NCBI GenBank assembly: GCA_003232155.1
Contig: QILY01000029.1
Location: 1-5,786, forward strand
Length of the DNA: 5,786 nt
Reading direction: 5' to 3'
Source: Maribacter sp.
GTDB lineage: Bacteria; Bacteroidota; Bacteroidia; Flavobacteriales; Flavobacteriaceae
Below the pieces are notes generated by a model. It did not search any database. It was not told where the DNA came from and worked only from the letters and a program-made list of their open reading frames with translations. This document shows positions 1 through 5,786 of the stretch, piece after piece. Position numbers and translations under genes: made by a program. Each line of letters begins with the position of its first letter. Position 1 is the first letter of the stretch.

Positions 1-97
1 TTTTATGTTCATGGTTTAATAATTTTAAGAAACAGCTACTACGTGCTTGCCAATGCATACACCGGGTTAAAGTTGCAAATATTCCTGTTCCAAAAAA
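1..97. other. left edge, no gene recognised; possible end of a preceding cassette
   Basis: No convincing gene is visible. The stretch does not resemble the A1 module that precedes the ACCGCTGCCA core elsewhere in the window. It shares the 9-mer GCCAATGCA (49-57) with the right arm of the stem-loop downstream of the helicase (5338-5346). It could therefore be the 3' boundary of another cassette, but one 9-mer is weak evidence. Confidence 0.25.
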
Positions 98-213
98 ACC
101 GCTGCCATAAGCTTACAACAGGAAAACAATCAAATTTACCTATATTGACTATAGTTCGTTACCTGCCCTATGGGGTGGCTAAACGGGTAAGATGCCAGTA
201 TTTAAACAAGTTT
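98..213 (+). repeat. A2 direct repeat, copy 1
   Basis: About 115 bases match 997-1111 in the same orientation, at roughly 88% identity by eye and without obvious indels. Shared landmarks are ACCGCTGCCA at the start, CTATATTGACTATAGTT, TTACCTGCCCTATGGGGTGG and GATGCCAGTATTTA. Homology begins abruptly at ACCGCTGCCA (98); the bases to the left are unrelated to those left of copy 2. Copy 1 ends just before the start of the broken secreted-protein gene, and copy 2 ends upstream of the nuclease gene, so the module sits at the 5' side of two different cargoes. It may carry a promoter: CAAGTTTG at 207-214 is close to a Bacteroidota -7 box, but copy 2 does not keep that match and no -33 partner is evident. 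Confidence 0.85.
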
Positions 214-227
214 GGCGCAAATCCACT

Positions 228-727
228 ATGATGAAATCGTTTATCTTGATATTAACCATCTCTTTTATAGGAGTAATAGAAACTCAGACTGAGCCTAGCC
301 TATTTCAATAAAGACCAAGCAGTACGAAGGTGTGATTTTTCCTTCAAACTTTGACATGCTACTTGGATTTAGAGAGGATTCAATACCTGGACATTTTACG
401 CCAACATTAGATTTAATCAAATTAATTGAGAATCAACTTGAAAATGAAATCAAGGTTCTAAATAATCCAAAGTTAAACCAAGGGAGAGGATTGGGCCCAG
501 TGATTCACCGAAAATTGCCAAAGTATTATCGACAATATATTGGGCTGTCAACTGATGACGGAGATAAAATTGTTGAAATTAATTTTGTTTGGAACAACAA
601 ATAATTCCTCACTAAATCACATGAGAATTGGATCGTGGTCCATGATGGTGGAAGCTCCTTTTGGTCTATAAAATATAATTTGACAACTGGGAAGTTTTTC
701 GAAATGTATGTGAATGGTGTAGCATGA
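228..727 (+). pseudogene. broken gene for a small secreted protein of a Bacteroidota-type family
   Basis: A reading from ATG 228 gives a classic signal peptide (MMKSFILILTISFIGVIETQ, then TEP) and stops at TAA 309-311. The rest of the protein continues in another frame, open from 299, through KTKQYEGVIFPSNF and the segment RQYIGLSTDDGDKIVEINF to TAA 602-604. Directly after that stop the same frame stays open for 40 more codons to TGA 725-727 and reads WIVVHDGGSSFWSIKYNL, ending in VNGVA. From memory, the DGG..FW.IKY...VNG.A ending is typical of small uncharacterised exported proteins in Bacteroidota. The in-frame continuation therefore marks 602-604 as a nonsense mutation rather than the true end. 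One frameshift near 299-311 plus one nonsense codon make the gene most likely dead. The intact ancestor would have had about 160 residues. Function is unknown. A GTG at 332 could start a shorter 90-residue protein, but it would lack both the signal peptide and the conserved C-terminus. Confidence 0.72.
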
Positions 728-744
728 GTGAGCACCTAACATAC

Positions 745-1011
745 GTAACCGTTGCGCCACCCAAAAAAGTCTAGCTGTTTATATTTATTTTTGCACCTTG
801 GAGTGCCGTCGACATCTCACATCTAGGAAATGGAATCAAATATTCTAAAGGCTTAAAATTGTTTAAAAGGAGCCCTAATTGGTGAGATAAGTATAAAGCC
901 GTCATTCGGGCCTCTTTAACCGTTGTTTTAGTAAGTGTTTTGGTGATTTTAGGTATTTTTTGATATTATCCCATAGGGATCCCTTTGGGATAGGCCACCG
1001 CTGCCAGGAGC
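745..1011 (+). repeat. A1 direct repeat, copy 1 (fused to A2)
   Basis: It is homologous to 5384-5641 in the same orientation. Similarity is modest over the first 55 bases (shared GTAACCGTTGC at the left end) and high from GTGC(C/G)GTCGACAT (803) to ACCGCTGCCA (1006). A small hairpin near the left end is kept in both copies (GCAC 793-796 with GTGC 803-806), next to the palindrome GTCGAC (808-813). Near the right end, TATCCCA (967-973) pairs with TGGGATA (986-992) around GGGATCCC. Copy 2 lacks 9 bases here, including the left arm. The module lies 17 bases past the end of the broken secreted-protein gene and leads directly into A2 copy 2. One shared frame reads SAVDISHLGNGIK, then NPNW and YKAVIRAS, but it is interrupted by TGA (881-883), so I see no functional gene. 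Confidence 0.85.
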
Positions 1012-1111
1012 TTCTAACCGGAAAACAACCAAATTTGTCTATATTGACTATAGTTGGTTACCTGCCCTATGGGGTGGCTAAATGGGTGTGATGCCAGTAT
1101 TTAGACAAGTT
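997..1111 (+). repeat. A2 direct repeat, copy 2
   Basis: This is the second copy of the module at 98-213. Here it directly follows A1, and the ACCGCTGCCA core (997-1006) is shared by both modules, so this is the only complete A1-A2 junction in the window. It contains the imperfect hairpin GCCCTATGGGG. After about 1111 the sequence diverges from copy 1, and the leader of the nuclease-helicase operon begins. Confidence 0.85.
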
Positions 1112-1148
1112 GTGCTTCATGCAAAAAAGGACAAGGTATATGCACACA

Positions 1149-1191
1149 TTTGGTTTTTTCTTACACACAGCCCAATACTAAAAAAACCAAA
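1149..1191. repeat. perfect 11-bp inverted repeat in the operon leader
   Basis: TTTGGTTTTTT (1149-1159) is perfectly complementary to AAAAAACCAAA (1181-1191), with a 21-base spacer. It lies about 90 bases upstream of the nuclease start, in a region with no convincing gene. As RNA the stem is AT-rich with two G-C pairs, and no T-run follows it on the plus strand, so it is not a good intrinsic terminator for plus-strand transcription. It could be a protein-binding site, a DNA hairpin, or part of the cassette 5' end. Confidence 0.6.
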
Positions 1192-1246
1192 AGAGTTTGA
1201 TTTTGGAACTTGCGAACAACGAAAAATGCAAACATTTTTACCATCT

Positions 1247-1254
1247 TGATTTTG
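1247..1254 (+). promoter_or_regulatory. weak candidate -7 element for the operon
   Basis: TGATTTTG matches the Bacteroidota -7 consensus TAnnTTTG at all but one fixed position and lies 28 bases before the nuclease ATG, a plausible leader length. No convincing TTTG -33 element is seen at the usual spacing. The T-rich region has several similar strings, so this is only a suggestion. Confidence 0.2.
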
Positions 1255-1282
1255 AATTAAGCTAATTAGGTTGATGAATTAA

Positions 1283-2086
1283 ATGAATGTACTGTTTGAA
1301 CACATAGAAACCCTGAAAAGAAGCTATCAGGGAGTTAGTATTGATGAACAGGAATGTCGTCGTCACTTGCAGGATGCTGTTATGGATAATTTGCAAGATC
1401 GTGAGGAATCGCAAGATTCTTTGGATAGATTAAGAACACTGAGGGATGAGACTGGGTTTGAAGTAAGTGATGGTTTGTTGGCTGATATTCAGGCTTTAGA
1501 GAATAAAGAAATAGCAGTACAACAATTTCGGGTTGGGGAGGCTTATGCTGAGGTCATTTTGGAACAAGAATTTTCTTGTCGTTTTCACTGGAATGAAAAC
1601 AGAGATGCCCGAAACCCCAAGGGTAATAAAACGGGAGCAGACTTAGTTGGATTTATTGAAGTTGAAGATCAAGTGCTTTTTCTTTTTGGAGAAGTTAAAA
1701 CTTCTTCTGAAACAGCCAACCGACCACCACAAGTAATGACTGGTTCAAAAGGAGTAGAAAGCCAGTTAAGGGGTTTATACAATGACAGAAGCAAAAGACT
1801 CGTTTTGATCAGTTATCTCAAAAATAAAATGCGACATTTCCCCGAAGAACACCAATTCCGATCGGACTTCGAAGAAAGTCAAAGAGCATACTATTCAAGT
1901 ATTGAATATTATCACCTTATTGGTGTTTTAGTTAGAGATGTTGATTCTGACGAAAGGGATATTTCACCTAGTTACGGGAGATTGAAAGACCATGTTTTAG
2001 AACCTAAAGGAATAAAGCTCTTGGCTATGTATTTGCCCATACGTAAAGAAGATTGGATAGAAATAATAAACGGAAAAGCTGAATGA
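1283..2086 (+). CDS. HamA-like PD-(D/E)XK nuclease, predicted defence effector
   Basis: The protein has 267 residues and no signal peptide or membrane segment, so it is cytoplasmic. Residues 1-80 are charged and helical. The core resembles a PD-(D/E)XK nuclease: RVGEAYAEVILEQEF (83-97) gives a first helix with E86/E90, GADLVGF (118-124) gives the metal-binding Asp (D120), and LFLFGEVKTSS (132-142) gives the E137-x-K139 pair at the end of a hydrophobic strand. ESQLRGL (159-165) follows as the usual helix after the core. In HamA (DUF1837-type) proteins of Hachiman, a comparable small nuclease with a GExK strand is paired with a helicase, which fits the size and gene order here. The GAD motif and the long insertions make it divergent, so a related but separate nuclease-helicase family is possible. 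Likely role: cleavage or degradation of DNA when its helicase partner senses phage or damaged DNA (inferred). ATG 1283 is preferred because an in-frame ATG at 1274 meets TAA two codons later. There is no strong Shine-Dalgarno. The stop overlaps the next start as ATGA, implying translational coupling. Confidence 0.72.
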   Translation: MNVLFEHIETLKRSYQGVSIDEQECRRHLQDAVMDNLQDREESQDSLDRLRTLRDETGFEVSDGLLADIQALENKEIAVQQFRVGEAYAEVILEQEFSCRFHWNENRDARNPKGNKTGADLVGFIEVEDQVLFLFGEVKTSSETANRPPQVMTGSKGVESQLRGLYNDRSKRLVLISYLKNKMRHFPEEHQFRSDFEESQRAYYSSIEYYHLIGVLVRDVDSDERDISPSYGRLKDHVLEPKGIKLLAMYLPIRKEDWIEIINGKAE

Positions 2087-5000
2087 GCATTCAGATAAAA
2101 TATAACTATCTCGAACGTGCATACCCTGATATGCTTGAAGGAATCAGTGCGCTCATTCAAAAAGCAAAACTATCGAAACGGTTTGAAGAAGTCAGCCTAA
2201 CAAATGAAGACTTAACACAGCTTGAGAAGGCTAAGGAACTATGTGAGCTCAGAATTATAGAACTTTGGGATGAAAGAGATTCTACAGAATTTAAAGCTCT
2301 TTGCTCTGTCTTTTTCGATATTGCCAGTCAAATTTCAATTAATACAGAGAGTGAATATTTCATCATTGAGCAATTCAAGCTCATTGCTTTTGGGTATTTA
2401 GGTGAACATTGGCATTTTGTCAAACAATACCTTAAAACAAGTGAATCGGTATTTAATAACCTTGAAGCCGGAGCAGATTGGAACAATAGAATTCTTACTA
2501 TTTCCTTTAAAGCAATTGTCAATCTGGTAAAAAAAGACTCCTGGCATGAAGTAGGACTGGCAGTAGAATTGATAAACCAACTCAGAAGTGAGCAAAATAA
2601 TTTCGAGAATAATTTTCTCAATCAAGTTAATGAAGAAAGTCGTCCTTATGGTGCTGCAGAATTAGTTTCATTATATCATTTCGCCAAAAGCATAGAAATA
2701 CTTGGGCAATATTTAATGGAAGGTAGACCGCTGGAACCAGAGACACCATTGCATTATCACCTTAACTTATCTGGAGAGTATGCCCAAAAATCAGGAAATA
2801 TCAGCCTAAGCTTGTTTTACCAGTATTTTGAAGCCTTTTCAGTCAAAATGGTTCGTAATACTATTTGGTACACCACAAGAGGTATTAACAACTGGGTGAC
2901 TCGTTTTAACCAGTTCATTTCAAGAAAAGAGGATAAAGGGTTTTTTGAATTGATGTATCCTCAGAGAGAGTCCATTATTGAAGGGGAATTATTGAATCCA
3001 GCTCACAGAGCTATTGTAGTAAATTTACCTACGTCAAGCGGAAAAACCATGATTGCCGAGTACCGTATTCTACAGGCATTAAACCAATTTAAAAATCAGG
3101 GTGGGTGGGTTGCCTATGTCGTGCCCACAAAAGCATTGGTTAATCAAATCTATATTCAATTACATCGGGATTTAGGATCCATTGGAATAGAAGTAGAAAA
3201 GGCAAGTGGTGCCATTGAATTGGATGGATTTGAACAGCATTTGGTTGAAGAAAGTGGCAACACAACCAAATTTGATATTTTGGTTACAACTTATGAGAAA
3301 ATGAACCTTTTAGTTCGTCAAGGACTTGGCACCACCTCAGAGCGACCTCTGGTTCTCACGGTTGTGGATGAAGCCCATAATATAGGGGAAAAAAATAGGG
3401 GGTTGAATCTGGAATTTTTATTGTCCACCATTAAAAATGATTGCGAAGAGGCCAATTTTCTTTTAATGACTCCTGATATATCAAATTCAAATGAGATAGC
3501 AAATTGGCTTGCTGGAGATAGAGGGAATGTGATAAATCTTGAACTAGATTGGTGGCAACCAAATGAACGAGTTGTCGGGGCCATACAAGTAGATGGAGGA
3601 GGAAGGAGTTATGATTTACTGCTAAGAACACTTCATACCGATAGAGGTACTTATGAAATTGGAGAGGCTATACCTCTTGCTCACTTTGAAAATGCGTTAC
3701 AAACAAAATCAGAAGTAAGTAATTCTAAGTCAAAGGTGGCTTCTTGCATCTCTGGTAATATTTTAAACTTAGACTCTCCAATTATTGTTTTAGCAGCATA
3801 TCCGAGAGAGACATATACCATAGCAGAAAATATATACGAAAGCTCACAAAACAACTTTGAAAACGATGAAGATGTGGAGCTTTTAATTCGGCTTGTACAA
3901 AGTGAGTTAGGAGATAATTTTCCATTAGCCCGATTCTTGAAAAGACGAATTGCCGTTCATAGCTCTGCTCTTCCAGATGAAATTCGCTTTTTGATTGAAG
4001 ACCTGATGTCCAACGAAAAGCTTCAAGCTTTGGTAGCAACTACAACAATTGCTCAGGGAATTAATTTCCCCGTTTCTGCTGTAATTTTGGGTTCATATAA
4101 TTATCCATTCTCTGGACCTATGCCTGTTCGTGATTTTTGGAATCTAGCTGGAAGAGTTGGACGGGCAGGTCAAGACACTATGGGTTGGGTTGGAATGGCA
4201 GTTAGAAATGAAGCAGATTTATTGCAAGTTGGCAATTACGTGAGACAAGCATCCGAGGACTTGCATTCGCAGCTGGTTAATGCTATTGATAGTGCATTAC
4301 GTCATGTAGAATACGATTTTGACCGTTGGCTTTTTGTTGACGAACGCTGGTCAGCCATTCTTCAATTTATATCTCATTTAAGAAAGCAAACACAACAGCA
4401 AGATGTTTTTCTTGCACAGCTTGAGCAAAAATTGCAAGGAACACTAGGGTACAGTCAACTACCTCCTGAAAAGAAAACATTTCTCAGAGAAAACATTCGT
4501 AGATATGCAAGTACACTAACTCTTGCAGATGCAAAAATGTCCGATGCAACAGGATTTTCATCCGTATCTGTGCGTCAAATGATAGGTAGAATGGCTTCGT
4601 CAAACCTGTCACCTCTGGACTGGAATAAAAATCAACTATTTTCTGAACAAAATCAGAGTATGCAAAAACTTGTAGGTATAATGCTCAATACCTATGAGAT
4701 CAAGAAATCTATTGAGGATTTGAATACTGGAGGACAACCTTTCGATCGTTCAAGCATTGCCCGTTTGATAATAGATTGGGTAAACGGACGAGATATCGCT
4801 AGTATAGCCTCAAGGATTTATCCAAATGAACAAGCAGATGCAGCAATTCAAAGAGCTACTAAAGCATTATACAAAGTAGTAGCAAATGCCGCTTCATGGG
4901 GACTAGCTGCATTGCAAAAGATGCCAACGAGTGGAGTGGATTGGGAAAGTCTTTCTGAAATTGAGAAAAAAAGAATGGCGAATCTTCCTGCTTATTTGCA

Positions 5001-5253
5001 CTATGGAGTAAATACGGATGAAGGAGTATTGATGAGGAAAAACAATGTACCAAGAAGTATTGCCAATCGTCTTGGTGAATTATATAGCGCATCCGTAGAT
5101 GGTGAAATATTCGATCAACCTTCTAGTATAGTTTCACAATGGATAGGTCAACAACGACCTGAAATATGGGATGGTGTTAGACCTACAAATTCAAGACTTT
5201 CAGGAGGTGACTACAAAAAAGTCTGGATGAAATTGAATGGAATATCAACATGA
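2083..5253 (+). CDS. HamB-like superfamily 2 (Ski2-type) DEAH helicase
   Basis: The 1056-residue protein shows a full SF2 helicase core. Motifs are: Q-motif-like YPQRESI (292-298); Walker A LPTSSGKT (315-322, K321); motif Ia VVPTKALVNQ (346-355); TTYEK (402-406); Walker B VVDEAHNI (427-434); an AVHSSALPDEIRFLIEDL segment (624-641); motif V ATTTIAQGINFPVSAVIL (652-669); and motif VI NLAGRVGRAG (687-696) with arginines R691 and R694. Motif III is unusual: MTPD (462-465) stands where SAT is common. The order and style of motifs V and VI are those of Ski2-like helicases, the type found in HamB of Hachiman. A helical N-terminal region of about 285 residues and a C-terminal region of about 340 residues flank the core and match nothing I recognise; they probably bind the nuclease or DNA. 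The start codon lies inside the nuclease stop (ATGA), so the two are probably made in fixed ratio and form a complex. Expected role: ATP-driven translocation that senses phage or aberrant DNA and releases the nuclease (known for Hachiman, inferred here). No frameshift or missing catalytic residue is seen. Confidence 0.85.
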   Translation: MSIQIKYNYLERAYPDMLEGISALIQKAKLSKRFEEVSLTNEDLTQLEKAKELCELRIIELWDERDSTEFKALCSVFFDIASQISINTESEYFIIEQFKLIAFGYLGEHWHFVKQYLKTSESVFNNLEAGADWNNRILTISFKAIVNLVKKDSWHEVGLAVELINQLRSEQNNFENNFLNQVNEESRPYGAAELVSLYHFAKSIEILGQYLMEGRPLEPETPLHYHLNLSGEYAQKSGNISLSLFYQYFEAFSVKMVRNTIWYTTRGINNWVTRFNQFISRKEDKGFFELMYPQRESIIEGELLNPAHRAIVVNLPTSSGKTMIAEYRILQALNQFKNQGGWVAYVVPTKALVNQIYIQLHRDLGSIGIEVEKASGAIELDGFEQHLVEESGNTTKFDILVTTYEKMNLLVRQGLGTTSERPLVLTVVDEAHNIGEKNRGLNLEFLLSTIKNDCEEANFLLMTPDISNSNEIANWLAGDRGNVINLELDWWQPNERVVGAIQVDGGGRSYDLLLRTLHTDRGTYEIGEAIPLAHFENALQTKSEVSNSKSKVASCISGNILNLDSPIIVLAAYPRETYTIAENIYESSQNNFENDEDVELLIRLVQSELGDNFPLARFLKRRIAVHSSALPDEIRFLIEDLMSNEKLQALVATTTIAQGINFPVSAVILGSYNYPFSGPMPVRDFWNLAGRVGRAGQDTMGWVGMAVRNEADLLQVGNYVRQASEDLHSQLVNAIDSALRHVEYDFDRWLFVDERWSAILQFISHLRKQTQQQDVFLAQLEQKLQGTLGYSQLPPEKKTFLRENIRRYASTLTLADAKMSDATGFSSVSVRQMIGRMASSNLSPLDWNKNQLFSEQNQSMQKLVGIMLNTYEIKKSIEDLNTGGQPFDRSSIARLIIDWVNGRDIASIASRIYPNEQADAAIQRATKALYKVVANAASWGLAALQKMPTSGVDWESLSEIEKKRMANLPAYLHYGVNTDEGVLMRKNNVPRSIANRLGELYSASVDGEIFDQPSSIVSQWIGQQRPEIWDGVRPTNSRLSGGDYKKVWMKLNGIST

Positions 5254-5279
5254 GAAATCTAACCCTTATCATCCACACA

Positions 5280-5344
5280 CATTGCCAAGCCGCTCAGTTC
5301 CAAAGCGCAAGACAAAGCTTGTCAAAGATGTGTCTGAGCCAATG
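5280..5344. other. nested stem-loop downstream of the helicase gene
   Basis: CTGAGCCAATG (5334-5344) is complementary to CATTG (5280-5284) plus GCTCAG (5292-5297), so an 11-bp stem forms with a 7-base bulge (CCAAGCC) on one arm only. Inside it, GACAA (5311-5315) pairs with TTGTC (5319-5323) around AGC. The structure starts 27 bases after the helicase stop. It is followed by an A-rich, not T-rich, tract, so it is not a standard plus-strand terminator, although it may still protect the 3' end of the mRNA. The one-sided bulge recalls folded recombination sites such as integron attC, but I could not find the full set of paired core boxes. Confidence 0.55.
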
Positions 5345-5383
5345 CACGGACATAAAAATAAAAAGCACGAAAGCACAACACTA

Positions 5384-5641
5384 GTAACCGTTGCACAACT
5401 CAATAAAATCTAGCAATTGGGATTCATGTTCGCACCTAGAGTGCGGTCGACATTTCACATCTAGGAAATGGAATTAAATATTTTAAAGGCTTAAAATTGT
5501 TTAAAAAGAACCCTAATTGGCGAGATAGGTATAAAGCCGTCATTCGGGCCTCTTTTGCCATGGTTTCAGTAAGTGTTTTGGTGAATTTCAGGTATTTTTT
5601 GATATGGGATCCCTTTGGGATAGGCCACCGCTGCCATGAGC
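5384..5641 (+). repeat. A1 direct repeat, copy 2
   Basis: This is the second copy of the module at 745-1011. It keeps the left end GTAACCGTTGC (5384-5394), the hairpin CGCAC/GTGCG (5431-5435, 5441-5445), GTCGAC (5446-5451), CACATCTAGGAAATGGAAT, AAAGCCGTCATTCGGGCCTC and GGGATCCCTTTGGGATAGG. Homology ends at ACCGCTGCCA (5627-5636) plus a few bases, and no A2 module follows, unlike copy 1. Compared with copy 1 it lacks 9 bases before GGGATCCC, which removes one arm of a palindrome. A TTG-started reading frame from 5497 to 5688 crosses the repeat end into unrelated sequence and is probably not a gene. Confidence 0.85.
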
Positions 5642-5751
5642 ATTACTTTATGGGCCCCTCTGATGCCTATGGTATTGACTCTTCGTAGACCTATGAACTA
5701 TGCTCCGATAAATGTGATAACTAACTCAAACAATTTGCGTATCTTTATACT
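5642..5751. other. unassigned spacer after A1 copy 2; weak candidate -7 box
   Basis: This stretch is unlike the A2 module expected from the middle junction and holds no gene that I recognise. Near its end, TATCTTTA (5740-5747) resembles the Bacteroidota -7 consensus TAnnTTTG, with the last base mismatched. It lies only four bases before ATG 5752, which would imply a nearly leaderless transcript. No -33 TTTG is found at the right distance. Confidence 0.25.
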
Positions 5752-5786
5752 ATGAATTATCATCAGTTTTTGGAGATTCGTGCCGA
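5752..5786 (+). CDS. possible start of a further gene, truncated by the window end
   Basis: ATG 5752 opens a frame of eleven codons (MNYHQFLEIRA) without a stop up to the window edge. It follows a -7-like box and an unassigned spacer, in the position where the next cargo would begin if the cassette pattern continues. Eleven residues are too few to identify a family or exclude chance. Confidence 0.25.
   Translation, partial: MNYHQFLEIRA

Noticed and set aside
43..231. 62-residue reading frame at the left edge
   Set aside because: It starts at TTG in unassigned sequence and runs through the A2 repeat; the same frame in A2 copy 2 is broken by TGA. It also overlaps the start of the secreted-protein gene.
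1091..1249. 52-residue ATG frame (starts MPVFRQVVLH) upstream of the nuclease
   Set aside because: It begins inside the A2 repeat and covers the perfect inverted repeat. In A2 copy 1 the sequence diverges shortly after the equivalent ATG. No family is recognised, so it is probably leader DNA.
3318..4039. Several antisense reading frames inside the helicase gene
   Set aside because: They lie opposite conserved helicase motifs, have no recognisable domains, and are expected by chance in a long AT-rich gene.
5250..5384. 44-residue frame whose ATG overlaps the helicase stop (ATGA)
   Set aside because: The overlap looks operon-like, but the frame consists of the nested stem-loop and the flank before A1, with no recognisable protein pattern.
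5256..5399. Canonical integron attC site after the helicase
   Set aside because: ATCTAAC (5256-5262) fits the RYYYAAC box, but the opposite end reads GTTGCAC, which does not fit GTTRRRY. A classical attC is therefore not supported; only a hairpin with some resemblance is.
5497..5688. 63-residue TTG-started frame in A1 copy 2
   Set aside because: It is the repeat's own frame extended into unrelated sequence; the equivalent in A1 copy 1 carries stops and a 9-base insertion.
1..5786. CRISPR array, tRNA, rRNA, transposase or integrase
   Set aside because: No short regularly spaced repeats, RNA gene signatures or recombinase/transposase motifs were seen. The repeats present are long, few and flank genes.

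Overview
The window looks like a piece of accessory DNA from a member of the Bacteroidota. This rests on AT-rich composition, AT-rich leaders without clear Shine-Dalgarno sites, a candidate TAnnTTTG-like -7 box, a decayed secreted-protein gene of a type I associate with that phylum, and flanking repeats of a Bacteroidota-like style. No ribosomal, tRNA or housekeeping gene is present to fix the taxon.

The only intact genes are a two-gene plus-strand operon. Gene 1 (1283-2086, 267 aa) is a PD-(D/E)XK-type nuclease-like protein with GAD and GEVK motifs. Gene 2 (2083-5253, 1056 aa) is a superfamily 2 helicase of Ski2-like type with a complete motif series (PTSSGKT, DEAH, AQGINFP, GRVGRAG). The two overlap by ATGA. 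A small nuclease followed by a large Ski2-like helicase matches the Hachiman (HamA-HamB) antiphage system, and I read this as a Hachiman-like or divergent nuclease-helicase defence module. The pairing is clear, but the family name is an inference.

The surroundings are modular. From left to right: an unidentified left edge (1-97); a repeat module called A2 here (98-213); a broken secreted-protein gene (228-727); a repeat module A1 (745-1011) that runs into a second A2 (997-1111); a leader with a perfect inverted repeat (1149-1191); the operon; a nested stem-loop (5280-5344); a second A1 (5384-5641); and the possible start of another gene at the right edge (from 5752). The ten bases ACCGCTGCCA occur at 98-107, 997-1006 and 5627-5636. 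The left copy is homologous only to its right, the right copy only to its left, and the middle copy in both directions. The window therefore parses as two consecutive units of the form A2-cargo-A1. The first carries a dead gene and the second carries the nuclease-helicase operon. This suggests a cassette-like, recombination-built defence locus rather than an ordinary chromosomal region.

No integrase, transposase, tRNA, rRNA or CRISPR array is visible, so any mobilising enzyme must lie elsewhere.
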